Assembly (NCBI GenBank): GCA_934047225.1
Contig: OW203993.1
Span: 24,442,069 to 24,506,068 of the forward strand
From: Ypsolopha sequella
Taxonomy: Eukaryota; Arthropoda; Insecta; Lepidoptera; Ypsolophidae
DNA: 64,000 nucleotides
Reading direction: 5' to 3'
Position numbers and translations under genes: made by a program
Shown: positions 52,336 through 63,904 of the stretch, one piece after another
Position numbering within the stretch: the first letter of the stretch is position 1
Layout: the number at the start of each line of letters is the position of its first letter
Notes under the pieces: generated by a model
What the model was told of the DNA's origin: nothing
The model's database searches: none
Seen by the model: the letters and a program-made list of their open reading frames with translations, nothing else

Positions 52336-52505
52336 TTACAACTCGCACTGCGTTTCGAATTCAGCCACCGTATCGAATAGCTCGAGATCGTTTTGTTGTT
52401 GAATAAGGGTTTTTAATTTTTGATAGATGTTGCGGGAGTCTATTAGTTTGTGATTGATTACATTGATACAAAACTTGTGTGTATCCTCCGAAAGATTGTA
52501 CATGA
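52336..52505 (-). CDS. Terminal coding exon of an unidentified minus-strand gene
   Basis: On the minus strand the acceptor ATATATCTTTTAAG is followed by TC, then 55 codons and TAA. The text begins MYNLSEDTHKFCINVINHKL, continues IDSRNIYQKLKTLIQQQNDL, and ends ELFDTVAEFETQCEL. It is evenly GC-balanced, rich in charged helix-forming residues, and has no low-complexity sequence. It enters in phase 1, which fits the exon at 63073-63115 (its last G plus TC gives Val). The Met could alternatively be a start codon of a tiny ORF. I do not recognise the protein. Confidence 0.6.
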
Positions 52506-52952
52506 CTTAAAAGATATATATATGTATCAAAAAAAACCTAATCAGCGGTATCTAAACTCACTATAGTCTTACTCAAATTAAACCTAATCCCCATTTTCTC
52601 ATAACCATTCCCATAAATACATATTTCATATTACCGAATATACGATTCACGCAGTTATTGATGACCAATTAAAAAATAATAGATATGGAAAAAAACCTTA
52701 TCTTGATTAGTTTCTTGCCCTTCTTCTTAGCAAGACTAATCGAATGGGCGGATTTAGGTATGTATTTATATATTTAACCTATTAGTGTGTAGTATATAAT
52801 TATAGATTTTAGCTTTCATTTGAACCGTATATACACTGCGTAAAGCGGTCATTTTACGCACAGTGTGCTATAAAGTGTATTACGTGTACCTATTTTAGAA
52901 AATAAATTATTTTCACAATATTTTCACCATAATAACCACTTGACCATGGTAT

Positions 52953-53198
52953 TATATAGAGCGACTTTTGTTTATTTAACCAAATTCATACTGGAGAGTC
53001 GGTAAGTGGTTAGGACCAAGGTTCAATTACCTTTTTTGTTAGAAACGCAAAATGAAATTTAGGCTTCCTATACTATTTGACTCGGAGTTGTTCGAAAATT
53101 GCTTTTTCGTATTCTGCTGAAAAGGTCATTGAACCACTCACCACTTACCGAGTCAAAAGTATGAATTTGCCTATAAAAACAAAAGTCATCTTATATAA
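52953..53198. mobile_element. Inverted-repeat element
   Basis: TATATAGAGCGACTTTTG is mirrored by CAAAAGTCATCTTATATA. Inner arms AAATTCATACTGGAGAGTCG / CGAGTCAAAAGTATGAATTT and TAAGTGGTT / GAACCACTCACCACTTA match. Confidence 0.7.
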
Positions 53199-53269
53199 CT
53201 GTTTACCAACATTTATTCAGCAGGTTACTTAACAATTTTCACGACAAAATAATACACTCCCGTAGCGCA

Positions 53270-53410
53270 CCTACTTAAGAGATCATTCCGGACATGACGT
53301 CACATCACAATCGATGGCCTTCCGTTTCCGGCGCGTCACTTCCTGCTGTTCAATGTCTCGGATATATCCGAATGCGATTTGCGGGTAGACGTGGAATATT
53401 GCGGTTAATG
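53270..53410. promoter_or_regulatory. GC-rich promoter-like patch
   Basis: It contains TGACGTCA (full CRE), CACTTCCTG (ETS-type), TTCCGGCGCG and AATCGATGG within 100 bases, against an AT-rich background. One minus-strand frame is open for about 40 codons but lacks splice signals or a start. Confidence 0.35.
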
Positions 53411-53689
53411 ATACCCATTAACTGAATATTTACTTGGACAAGGGTAGATTTTTGTGATTTTATTGTTCAAATAGGTATTGTTTTAGGGTTCCGTTAAATA
53501 TAGAACCACTGAAAAATAGGCTCTTAAGACAAATTACGTCGTCAAACTAAGGCAGTGACGACATTTTGCTTAAATTTTTGTACATCTATTTATTCATTAA
53601 TTTATAATAATCAAATCATATGGCCTTATATATCATAACAGTTTCCTGTGGTAAATCTTCAATAAATCTTCAAATTTAATTTTATGTTC

Positions 53690-53830
53690 TGGATCCAACT
53701 TTTGGCCTCCAGAATTCCAACAGACCGAACTGGTGAATTGGGCCCTCTTCTAAAATGTGGGCCATGGTTTCCAATGGGACTCCATGGTTACATTCTAGCA
53801 AGTCTTTGATTCCCCATTTATTTAGGTAAA
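53690..53830 (-). pseudogene. Non-LTR retrotransposon remnant (C-terminal motif)
   Basis: The minus strand encodes LYLNKWGIKDLLECNHGVPL, then ETMAHILEEGPIHQFGLLEF. The K-W-G...C.H...H-I-L-E-E pattern matches the C-terminal Cys/His region of R1/jockey-like ORF2 proteins. It is degenerate. Confidence 0.55.
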
Positions 53831-53951
53831 GTGACAGTGGAGCGGGCTACACTAGTTCGAATTCGGTTCAAGGTAGTCCAGATCTTGTGGGTCTCGCTGA
53901 GCCCAGCCTGCTGTATAGGTAGTTGAGTCCGGGACGATATCATTGCAGTAC

Positions 53952-54422
53952 TTAAGGCCCTTAATATCGCCAAATGGGTACTTTCTAAAGCCTACTCCTC
54001 TTTTATGGCCAAATGAAAAATATTGAAAAAATGTATTAGGGATTATCAACTCTAGGACAACATATGCAACATTTTTCTTTTTCGTACCACCAAAACTTCT
54101 ATATGAAAAATTGTTTCAATTGAATGGTGTTTTTTGGCTTGAATTTCCTACTGCTCCTAAGCGGCTTAGGTGATTTAATTCATTTATGCTTTTATAAATA
54201 GATAAACTTGATAGCTATAAATATAACATAGAATTATTTAATCAAACAATGACGCCCATGTGAAAAGTATTATTTTCTCCTATTTTGCTCTTTCAAGGAC
54301 GCAGCGAGCGTCGTAACAGCCACCACGCATTGTGCACTGATTTGAACGTTATTTCAACGTTTCCGTCGATATTCATACAGACAAACATCGAGCTGCTAAT
54401 TTGGCGACGGTAATCGCCTTAA
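53952..54422 (-). mobile_element. TTAA-flanked MITE, copy D
   Basis: TTAAGGCCCTTAATATCGCC ... TTTGGCGACGGTAATCGCCTTAA. This is the best-preserved reverse copy, 471 bases including both TTAA. Confidence 0.85.
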
Positions 54423-55854
54423 CATCTTTCCACCAGCAGCAGCACCAGCGTTTACTTAAGCAATGAATATCGCACTGCCAACTGTGTCTTTGGCAGGGTT
54501 TGCCAAGAGCAAGTGAGCTTGAAATGTAATGACTAAATTATAGAGAATATAGCCAATCTCAATACATTTGATAGCGATAGATGTTGTAGGATTAAATTTA
54601 GCTATTTCCAAGTAGATTTCAAACTTGGGAAGGCCCTTGGCTTGATATAACTATATACAGGTAACTTCACACATCTTTACAGTACCCGGCAGAAAATAAT
54701 GCACATCGGCTATCTTCGGCTTTGTAGAGCGTCGTTTCTGACACCGAACTGTTAGTGCGTCGTGCGACAGATATGGCACTACCGAGTTGTCAGAGCTCAT
54801 CGTATAAAAACCGAACTATAGCAATAATAAATATCATGGAAAATTATAAAAATGTCTGATTCTGATAATAGGTCTTTACATATGAAATTGCCAAAGTTCA
54901 TAATTCGTGTAATTCAATGGCTTTTTCAATTATATGTTTTTTGTTTGAAAATTTATTTATCTAGGTATTAAATTTTGTTTTAGTTTTCAGTTTGATTATA
55001 AAAATTAAATCTACAGAAACAGTTCGTCCTAAATGCCATCCATTTTTTACAGCTGACACTTAATATAGACAAAAATTCAATTAATGTTGCTGTTAGCTTA
55101 ATGTTGTCTCATTCATACACATAAGAAATTACATAATTTGAATTTGTAATTCCTAAAATAAATGCAAAAATGTTAGTACTAAAAATTGAAATTCTTGAAA
55201 TTCTCTATAGAAAACGGCAATTTCATATGTAAAACCTAATATTAAAAAATACAAACTCGTTTTCCAGAATATGGGTATTAGAATTAGAACAATAGTATTA
55301 TGATATCTATGGTCTTGAAAACCCAATATAACAAAATTTGATTAGCAAATATATTTTATAACACGGACAAATAATTTTGAAAAAAAAAAACAAACACTTT
55401 TTTAAGATTGTTGAGACTAAAATACAATAAATAAATAACAAATAGCAGCATTTTATTGTCAAACAAAAACATGTCCAACACGGACTAAACAAACTTGACA
55501 AAATATACACAAACTGGCTTACCGATGTGTATCCAGAGTTCATTAGAGTACAGTTTAAGATGTTAAATAAACACACATACATGAATATTGTTCAATAAAT
55601 GGACGGCGTTATGCGAAATCAAGCAACAAATATACTTAAGCTGCTGAATACTGAGTTTGTTTTGGTAAAAGAATATCTTAGTAAAGTGGACATTTTCCAT
55701 TAACTTATTGTTACATTTCTCCGTCAGATAAGTACAGTATAAAATTTGACCCCAAGCGAATTTCCAAAATAGTACTATAAGCCCAGTAGTTTTAGTGTTT
55801 CAAGGAATCAGATCTTGAGTTTATCACATAGATATAGGCAGATAGTCGGAGTTA

Positions 55855-56030
55855 AGGCGTATGACCACGCTAAATAAGCAACTCGATGTGTGTCGGTACA
55901 AATATCAACGGAAATAACATTGAAATAATTTTCATTTCAGCGTGCCTTGAAGGGTGGCTGTTACGACAACCACTGCGTCTCCGGCTAGCGCAAAACAGGA
56001 GATAATAATACTTTTCACATGGACGCCATG
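55855..56030 (+). mobile_element. TTAA-flanked MITE, copy E (5' part only)
   Basis: TTAAGGCGTATGACCACGCT ... GCAACTCGATGTGTGTCGGT ... ACTTTTCACATGGACGCC matches the first 160 bases of copy C, then the similarity stops. Confidence 0.65.
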
Positions 56031-56471
56031 AACGGAAAAAAAATGTTGAACTTGAATTTTTTAGATCTAAAAATTTCCTATAATTTGGTGAAATAATAAT
56101 TAAAATCGCTTTAGGCGTTTGGAAGGAGTAAGAAAATTCTTGTGTTAATCATGTGAAACTTTCGATGACTTTCGATTTTTTTTGTCAAATCTTACAATAG
56201 AAAACAATTTATGAAACTTAAAATTTATTTTTGTAAAAGTTTTTGGACGACCCGTGTGGGAGGAGTAGGACTTCTAAGACAGGTCCAAATTGCAGTTGGC
56301 GTATCCATTCGCCTTAAATGGTCACGTTATTTGAAGGAAACCTTGGATATTTTTTGTTGTCTTTCGTATTTTCTTCACGATAGCTGCATTATTTTCCTGA
56401 ATGGCGGGATACCTGTGAAATATAAAAGAATATTAAACTTAATTATTATTAAAGGAATGGTTTAACACTCT

Positions 56472-56840
56472 CGTATTATTGTTGACTACATGCCAACTAT
56501 TTCACCGATACCAATTCGGCATTTTCAAGGTAGTGGCCGTTTGATAACAACGATCAACGCCGGGTCAGAGTAAAAATATATTGAGTAGTGAATCTTAGTA
56601 CACGCGCTCAGATTCGAACTCACACATGCAGACGCGGGCTCTATATATTTGTATGGAGACTCCCCCGAACTTCGCTTAGACGGCGTGTAGAGCACGCTGT
56701 GCATGAGTTTGAAAGAGAGCGTTTTTTTAAGATTCACTACTCGATATATTTTCTTCCTCATCCTAAGAACGACACTCACCTTGTAAATACTGACATTATA
56801 TCGATATAACAGTTGGCATGTAGTCAACAATAATAATACG
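56472..56840. mobile_element. MITE with long inverted repeats, relative of 22039-22365, with nested hairpin
   Basis: The ends GTATTATTGTTGACTACATG / CATGTAGTCAACAATAATAA match the 22-kb element. A second hairpin (56573-56752, ATATTGAGTAGTGAATCTTA / TAAGATTCACTACTCGATAT) sits inside where the 22-kb copy has its GC-rich centre. Confidence 0.75.
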
Positions 56841-57340
56841 TGAACGTATAAAGCGAAGAATAGAAGAAAAGAGAGGAAGAGGAAGACCGAGGCTAGAGTC
56901 ATACCAAGAACTGAAGGAGTTGGAAATTAACAAAACTTAACGGAGAGAGCTACACCGACAAGAGCAAAGCTCTTAAATATACGAGTGTAAAATACCGTTC
57001 CTATAATATTTAGTATGTCAGCTTACGCGAGTTTTACAGATCAAATTTTTTGGAAAATATTAATAATCTCTCTCGCATACAACCATCCAAAAACCCCTAT
57101 AGATTAGAACGTTAATCAGCAGGGGTGTTAATGCTCTTCACCCCTCCTATACAGTATGGGGTGTCACAGTGTTGAAAATATAATAAAACACTTTGATTCG
57201 CAACGCCTTCATCCTGTCATATCATTCATACTGATATAAAATACATATTTTGAATTGCGCTATTATACTTTTCAACAAAGAGGGGTTGTTTGTTTTAATG
57301 GGGTGATATTTATTTTTAGTGATTGTTAAGTTGTAAGTAC

Positions 57341-57616
57341 TTAAATTGTTGCAAAGAAGCTGAAGCTATGACATTTGGGTGTCTGTTTTTCTGTCTGAAG
57401 CGTGTACCACCAACCAAGTACATTTGAGATATATGCGTAAATTAATAGCTCATGTATGTGGACAGGAAACGTGTTAAAAACCATGAAGAGATCTTCGTCA
57501 TAGATTTCAGAGTGATCGTCTTGTTGTGGAGAGGTAAATTTATTGTTGTTATATATTTTTAACTCGATTTTAAATGACTCCTTCAAAGGATTCAGGGTCG
57601 ATTGCCGCCGGGACAT
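57341..57616 (-). CDS. Hypothetical 91-codon open frame (doubtful)
   Basis: ATG to TAA on the minus strand: MSRRQSTLNPLKESFKIELK, a Gln/Asp-rich middle (SPQQDDHSEIYDEDLF), then FPVHIHELLIYAYISNVLGW. It is near GC-balanced, but I find no domain, no splice support and no homolog from memory. It could be a chance frame in transposon DNA. Confidence 0.2.
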   Translation of the reverse strand: MSRRQSTLNPLKESFKIELKIYNNNKFTSPQQDDHSEIYDEDLFMVFNTFPVHIHELLIYAYISNVLGWWYTLQTEKQTPKCHSFSFFATI

Positions 57617-57624
57617 TCATCGAT

Positions 57625-57960
57625 GATTTTTAGAAAGTTGCGTTATTTGAATTTGAATATACCACTTTTCGAACAGTGTAGAAAACTCTTGATCTTGGGA
57701 CGTTAAGGTCCCGCTCAGCTGCCATATAAATGTTTTTGGTGATTGTAACGTCCTGATGGCTCTGCGGGTCTACCGCGTAATTCTGATTTTCATCAACATC
57801 AACTTGAGATTGAAATTTGTCGTGCGTGCGACGACGCCCGCCTAACATGCCATCTCTTTTGCACGCGTTGAATTTCGCATGCATTTGCTTGAAGTTGATA
57901 CCAATCAGAATTACGCGGTAGAACCGCTGATCTCAATAAAACTTTGCACACATCTTTATA
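57625..57960. repeat. Repeat with imperfect hairpin
   Basis: CCGCGTAATTCTGATT is mirrored by AATCAGAATTACGCGG. GCTCAGCTGCCATATAAATG is shared with 43.6 kb. It is probably part of a DNA transposon remnant. Confidence 0.5.
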
Positions 57961-58599
57961 TATGTTTTTATTCCCACAAAACTACACTCCCAACTCATCT
58001 CTCATCAAGAAGTGCAAGATGGAAGTGCAAAATGCACCGAATTAGTGAAATGGTTTCAGGTAAAATCCAGGTTTTCCATGAAACGGTAACTGTTTATTTA
58101 TAGAAAAATGTATAAACTTAGTTTTCTTTACATGTCTGTATTTCTCTCTTTTTTATTTCCGGTATGAATAAAAATTATATAACTTGCTTAACTTTGCGTA
58201 AAAACCAGCCAATATTCACGATATCCTGACAGCTATTATTGGTGTTTCATCAAGTTTGGCTTTTTGGGCTGTATAGAGACGTAGTTAGATGTCGCTAGAT
58301 AATACAAATAAAAAAATATTAAGAAAAAAAGCTGTTGATTTCACATTCAGTTTTTACCTTTTGTATGAGAATCTTAAGAAAAATGCAGGCGTAAAGGAGC
58401 CTCTTAAGAATATTAGAGAAATTAACTTCACTTGATACTTTAAACACAAATAGCTCAGGGGAAGGATACATTCTAAAGATTAATTTTCATTGTACTCGTA
58501 ATTTTTAGGGGATCGTTTTTCATCAACTTACTTTCTTTTTTTTCGATATTTTAAAGTTGCCCTCTCTCAAACCCCCAGTTTAAACAGACGGAACTATTG

Positions 58600-58710
58600 T
58601 AATATATGCCGGACCGTGTAATATATGGCGTCCGTCCGTCACGGCGGTGCCGGAACCGGTTCGTTTCCGGGACCGCACGCGCCCGGCTTCAACTTTACAT
58701 TCTGCGCTAC
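58600..58710. promoter_or_regulatory. CpG-rich patch
   Basis: GGCGTCCGTCCGTCACGGCG, GGAACCGGTTC, TTTCCGGGACCGCACGCGCC and neighbouring CpGs lie in otherwise AT-rich DNA. It may be a promoter or enhancer, or unmethylated element DNA. No adjacent exon was found. Confidence 0.3.
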
Positions 58711-58866
58711 TTTTTAGCATAATGTTAGGGAACTTTATATTGATATAGATAATATTTGAATTTAATATGGCTTCTACATTTTATGGCTTTTCTGGTAGTG
58801 CATTAGATATGTGATAGCGTCTGTACTGTAATTGAGTTTAACTTGTGGATCCCTTGTCTTTTATAG

Positions 58867-59255
58867 TAGTTTATGCTACAAGGGCGCAAAGGAATACATT
58901 ACGAGGACGATTTAAAACACGAGCGTAGCGAGTGTTTTAAACGTAACCGAGTGATTTATTGCTCTTACGCCCGTGTATCATACTACGTTTTTCAATGCAT
59001 AGTGTGAGGAAATAAAACAAATATAATCTTGTGAACTTTAAATTATAATTGGCTCAAAAGGACTGTATCCAGAGCCGTTAAACAGTGGAAAAAAAAGTAT
59101 AACAACTATGGTACACATAAAAGGCTGCAGGTTAGCCAACCATTGCAAACAAATAAAAAAAAATAATAATAAAGCCCTAGGGCAAAATAATCGACTTTCT
59201 GTTCGGTTTTGATGCATAAAAAGTGGGTCTTTACGAGCACATGCATTGAAAAATT
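58867..59255 (-). mobile_element. Dispersed repeat, inverted partner of 6410-6812
   Basis: GCTACAAGGGCGCAAAGGAA ... AACACGAGCGTAGCGAGTGT ... TTCGGTTTTGATGCATAAAA is the reverse complement of the intron 3 copy. Confidence 0.65.
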
Positions 59256-59409
59256 CTTTAAGTATTATCTTATCGTACTAAAGAAAATATCTGTATCCTA
59301 GCAAATCGTATCCTATCAAATAACATTAAAATTGAATTGTACCGTGCGTGATGAACAAATGGCGTCTGAAAGTCTTAATAACCTAACCATGTCAGAATCT
59401 AACTTGACA

Positions 59410-59990
59410 CTGGCAAAAAGAGCAGCCATCGCCAAGACACAAAAAAAAATAGTACATTTCCTGACGAGTATAAAATGGCGGATTTTCTTACCCGAGGAAT
59501 GAAGCTAGTTTCGACGTGAGCCGTTTTTACCTTTTTCTTTTTTCAGGTTTCAGCCGGCGGCTTTTATTTGTGGCCAGTATCATTTTGCGAAAAAAGTGTG
59601 TCAGACACGATATAATAAATTATGTCGTGAATCGGAACGCAGAGAATTTCGATAGTTAAGACAAACTAAGGAAGTCAAAAAGAACCTAATTTTGCAATTA
59701 ATTAAATTTCAATACGATATTTCAAACTGACCTTATAGTCATTCTGTAACGGGGCCCGGAAAGTTCGATTTTCAAAACTAATTTCGAGTATTAAAAATGT
59801 TTAAATTAAACTTTTTCATAAAGGCAGTAGAAAAAACAATTTTATATGACAGAAACTGGTTATAATCTATTTAGCTGCTGAATAAAATAGATAGGCACAG
59901 ACAGAACAACATTAAATAGTTTTTTTTTTGTTTCGTGGCGATGGCTGCTATTTTAAGCGCCACTTTTTGCCAGTGCAACGAAATTGTTAT
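59410..59990. mobile_element. Inverted-repeat element enclosing the dispersed repeat 59462-59845
   Basis: CACTGGCAAAAAGAGCAGCCATCGCCA is mirrored by TGGCGATGGCTGCT...TTTTTGCCAGTG. The interior includes the second copy of the 49478-50030 repeat. Confidence 0.6.
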
Positions 59991-60899
59991 TATGGGCGGA
60001 CAGAGCATATGACGAAATGAGATTTTTTTACAAAAAGCTGAAAATATTTAGTGAGATTAATACTACTATCATGGCAAATTGCTAATGCGTTGGGACTTTG
60101 TCTGAATAATTCACAATAACGTTTGTTTAAGAACGCTCAGGAAAAAGTAATAAAAACAATTACTGAAAGACGATGACACTAACTTGGGATCATCGACACT
60201 ATGAGAAAAATCATAAATATGGGTACATAATATGCATAATATACTCGACAGCTAAGCGGCCGAAAACAAATGAAGACTGTTTTGGAAAAATAACCAATGT
60301 CCAATTTTTTCGAATTTGTTTTTTTTTGCTCTATGGATTTTCTATTGTGCATACAATAATCTGGTAATATTAGAATCAGCAAAAACAACCAAAGTACATT
60401 CAAAATTTAGCTACAAAAACAGAGTGCTTCCGGAAAAACTACCAACGTCAGTAACGTTTCTATAAAGAATAGCCAATAAATAAACGAAATTTTTTAAACT
60501 TTTTATATACAAAATTAAGTATTTTCAAATATCCATGTTTAATAAAAAAACATAAATAATGATTTTTCCATGTAACTAATTTTATAATTTATTTACTTAT
60601 GCCCAACAGTTGGTAGATGTGGGCTGATTGATTTTGATATTTGCTTCCTGTAAAATGTCAGAAAAGTGACATTGGTTATTTTTACAAAACACTTCAAATG
60701 ATATCCAAGCGCATTAGCAATCGAAGTATTTGTTCCGAAAAGTTAAATTGCTGCAATATGTTTCATCTCAGATAAAGGACATTGCCTGTACCACAGACAT
60801 TCAGTTCTTCTAAGTCCTCTATAGCACTATGTGTACGGTCAACACCTTCTAATGTACACTGTCAGTAGGTGCTATTACGGTCATCAGATCACAATAAAC

Positions 60900-61216
60900 C
60901 AGCGTTTCTTAACATGTGGTCCGTGGACCCCTGGGGGTCCCCGAGCATATATCATAACATCATAAATAAATGCCACCAAAAGTCTCGTAAATGCTACGCA
61001 CGCCGTGATACTAAGTAACGGTGAACCTTCATTTAAAAAATAACCTTCTCATTAACGTATTTTACATGAAAAAGTTTTTTTTTTGTAATTTGTACGAGTA
61101 GAACTAAAATAAATGGTCCGAAATTTATTGCTGCTTTTTTATTAAGCGGGTCCTTAAAATTGTGCTTGATTTCCTAAGGGGTCCGTGGACAAAAAAAAAA
61201 AGGTTAAGAAATGCTG
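60900..61216. mobile_element. hAT-type MITE with 8-bp target duplication CAATAAAC
   Basis: It starts CAGCGTTTCTTAACATGTGG and ends GGTTAAGAAATGCTG. CAATAAAC lies at both 60892-60899 and 61217-61224. GGTCCGTGGACCCCTGG is mirrored inside by GGGGTCCGTGGAC. It has no transposase. Confidence 0.88.
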
Positions 61217-61946
61217 CAATAAACAACTATTTTCCGCTATAAACACCCACGATTCGGTCATGACCATCAACAAACGTCAAAAATCTTGGGGAAAAATTGG
61301 CTTCAAACGTGATTGTGCAGCTAACTTCGGGCCACTATAAACCACCGTGGTATGTACTATGGTGGTTGGTTTATTTGATTTATTCTGCTTATTGACAAAA
61401 CCGACTTAAGTACCCACGATAGCTGAGTGTGTTTATTTTGTATAATTTGAAGACCACACTCTATGGCATACACTTCTTTCTCCTAATTAGGTTGTACGTA
61501 TTCTAAATCTATGGTATTCTCAAAATAAGTTCCGTCCGAAACTTGGAACTTATTGTTTTTTTTTACTTCGTGACTAATTTATTTGTCCTAAAGATACTCG
61601 TACATAGAAATAAGATTAAAACATTATTGAAAATATTAAATAAACCATAGACTTAGGATTATCTTAAGTCTATGAAATAGACTAAGGTATTACCTCAGCA
61701 TAATGAGGGTATTACCATATGACTAAGTATTACTACTTAAATACTTAGTCTATGGAATTACTAAGTTTTTTTCTCACTGACAATTAAATTTCAGAGTGTT
61801 TTGTATTGTTGTACAAGTTATTTATTTTATTACTTAGTATTACATTTACATCGATCGATATCTTATATTTATTATTATTTTATTTCTCTCAAGAGGTAAT
61901 AATTCGTCCCTACCTTCTTCTTATTATACTTTTCTTTTAATATCAC
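61217..61946. other. AT-rich DNA with short palindromic repeats
   Basis: CATAGACTTAGGATTATCTT / AAGTCTATG and ACTAAGTATTA repeats occur near 61640-61760. I see nothing coding. Confidence 0.4.
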
Positions 61947-61970
61947 TTGACGCTGGCAAAACTGACCTTT

Positions 61971-62195
61971 TTTAAAAAGGAGACCGTATTTAACATTAAA
62001 AAAAAAAGACCATGGCTACCATGCGATACTGTTTGCTTATTTATCTTATTAATGGCACTGTCAGCTATACTCTTTGCTGTCAACTTAGGTTACAATAATT
62101 TGTGGGTTACATATTCTTACAAATTTCACCAAAAAAATACAAAAAATATGGTAAAATTACCATTTCAATACCGCGGAAACACAAAACACCGCTGA
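61971..62195 (+). CDS. Possible small membrane protein or exon (uncertain start)
   Basis: The frame carries KKRPWLPCDTVCLFILLMAL, then SAILFAVNLGYNNLWVTYSY, one clear membrane span, and ends in a basic tail before TGA. No upstream ATG is in frame; the first Met is inside the membrane segment, so a start is missing or this is an exon or fossil. It lies 85 bases before the next frame, which also has one membrane span. Confidence 0.25.
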   Translation, partial: FKKETVFNIKKKRPWLPCDTVCLFILLMALSAILFAVNLGYNNLWVTYSYKFHQKNTKNMVKLPFQYRGNTKHR

Positions 62196-62279
62196 AAGAT
62201 ATTATTGCTTACACAACTTTCACATCGGGACCATATTTGGACGGAAAAACGTCTTAAATTCCGAAGTTTGATTTAGAAA

Positions 62280-62516
62280 ATGAAAAAATTTGGAGCTGAT
62301 ATCGTAAAAGACGTAAAAAAGGCGTGTGCCGTCGACGTATCAGTGACATGTTACAATATTCGGCAATTCACAGCAATCTTCGCCTTGCTATTACTGCTTT
62401 TCTTCATTGGAAGACACATGTATGTGAAGATTGGAGAGTTCTACGAAGACCCCACGCAACTGGCTAAACCATCACTGAAAATGAAGAGAGTGCTCCGATG
62501 GTGGTATTTCATATGA
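62280..62516 (+). CDS. Small single-exon membrane protein, 78 residues
   Basis: The ATG at 62280 begins MKKFGADIVKDVKKACAVDV. A membrane span (FTAIFALLLLLFFIG, about residues 32-46) follows, then RHMYVKIGEFYEDPTQLAK and a basic/aromatic C-terminus ending WWYFI. GC is higher than in the flanks. It is probably a type II or tail-anchored small protein. I do not recognise it. Confidence 0.4.
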   Translation: MKKFGADIVKDVKKACAVDVSVTCYNIRQFTAIFALLLLLFFIGRHMYVKIGEFYEDPTQLAKPSLKMKRVLRWWYFI

Positions 62517-63072
62517 AATGTTGTAACAAAACTATCATTTGTCGGAATCCAATGTTTAGTTAATTTATTTAAAAAAAGGTATTTTTGATAGTTTGTAAAA
62601 GTGTTTTGTGATACTGATGTGATGTGTAAAAATTATAAATATTTTTGATTTATCTGATTTAATTACTTTATTTTAATTCCTGTTGGAACAGTAATAATTA
62701 TAGTTGCAGAAGTAAAATAAGCTCGTATATCAATATCTATAACACAAATATTCCTTTTAATATAGTAAAATATTCATCAAATTAATTATAAATGGTAAAT
62801 AAATTATAATCATTAATTATAATTATAGTGTAAAAAATTAAACGAATTCTATAGTATATTTCCGTACCATGTAATCCAAATCTACAGATTTCAGTTTCGT
62901 ATAAATGAGTTTTAGTTGTCTTATGTACGAGTACAAGGTGTCGATTTGGTCTAGAACTTGCGTCACATGAATACATGATGTTTATTCCAAAAAACAGAGT
63001 AAAATGCCTTTTCAATATGTCCTTAAATTATCTTGATAAACGGTAACCGCAGCGTGGAGAGCTAGTACTTAC

Positions 63073-63115
63073 CTATTTGGGTGGCCCTCCCCACCCCGCC
63101 ACCACTCCGCCAGTC
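63073..63115 (-). CDS. Small internal exon of the minus-strand gene
   Basis: On the minus strand it is flanked by TTATTTTGACTCAG and by GTAAGTAC, both excellent splice signals. The 43 bases are GC-rich in AT-rich DNA. Phase 0 reads DWRSGGGVGRATQI plus G, which joins the exon at 52336-52505 without a stop. A second frame (LAEWWRGGEGHPN) is also open but gives the wrong phase for that exon. Confidence 0.45.
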
Positions 63116-63600
63116 CTGAGTCAAAATAACTTGAAAAATATACGACTTTATTTTCAATACATCTAGAATTATCCAATTATTCAAGTTTTTGAACTACACA
63201 CTAATTATCTGATAACTTAATCTCTCAGTTAAGCATACAGACGGTTGCTACGAAAAATTTGCTTATCATCTTTAACAAGAATATAATTGCGAGCGAAAGA
63301 ACCGAGACAAGAAATTTTCCCAAGACCCTCCACGCCACATAAAAACTCGGAAAAAAGTAATCCTCGAAACGTCAAGAAATCTTTTCATACCGTACAATAA
63401 TACCCTCGAAGTGGAAACGTGGTTGAAGTAAAAAGGGAGCAGGCCAATGAAGATGGGATTGAGAGGCAACGGAGCGGACGGAGCCACGCTGTGGGCATTG
63501 TATACCGTGGTATTTATGATTATGTACTGGCCGTACGAGCTATATGAAGACTGATCTACCCTCTCTGCCTATAGCCGTGTACCGGGTGGCGACTTTCCTT
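63116..63600. other. Intergenic or intronic DNA
   Basis: It has moderate GC, but I recognise no feature. A 71-codon minus-strand frame here is not supported. Confidence 0.35.
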
Positions 63601-63604
63601 TCCC

Positions 63605-63815
63605 GTGTTCAAAAGGAGGCAGCATTGCCTTGACACCCGCATGGGTTTGTTAAGCTAACTCCCTTCACAAACCTGTGTTAAATTCGAGGCATGGGTCCTC
63701 CTGTCGTGATATCGCGTAATTGGCCATAGTGTACGTGTTCAATAGGAGGCGGCACTGTTTCGAAATCCGTACGGGCTTGTTAGACTAACTCCCTTCACAA
63801 ACCCTTGTTCAATTA
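63605..63815. repeat. Two diverged direct repeats (about 79 bp, 132 bp apart)
   Basis: TGTTCAA(A/T)AGGAGGC(A/G)GCA ... GGGTTTGTTAAGCTAACTCC ... TTCACAAACC occurs at 63605-63683 and, diverged, at 63737-63815. It is possibly part of a long terminal repeat or a SINE body. Confidence 0.65.
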
Positions 63816-63904
63816 TGACAGAAATAAATTTCTATGTTTGAACACTTGGCGATTTATCCATCGCAAGGAGATATAAATTAACAATATATCATTGCAGTAT
63901 AGAA

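Larger units (their letters stand above)
52506..63072. other. Probable long intron of the minus-strand gene, full of repeats
   Basis: If 52336-52505 and 63073-63115 are consecutive exons, this is a 10.6-kb intron. Elements inside are listed separately. I found no other convincing minus-strand exon. The longest repeat-free stretches (about 54430-55850 and 60000-60890) show nothing that I can name. Confidence 0.35.

Noticed and set aside
53280..53405. Minus-strand coding exon (open about 40 codons, ending DCDVTSCPE)
   Set aside because: A stop precedes any usable acceptor and no good donor comes before the closing TGA. The region looks more like a promoter patch.
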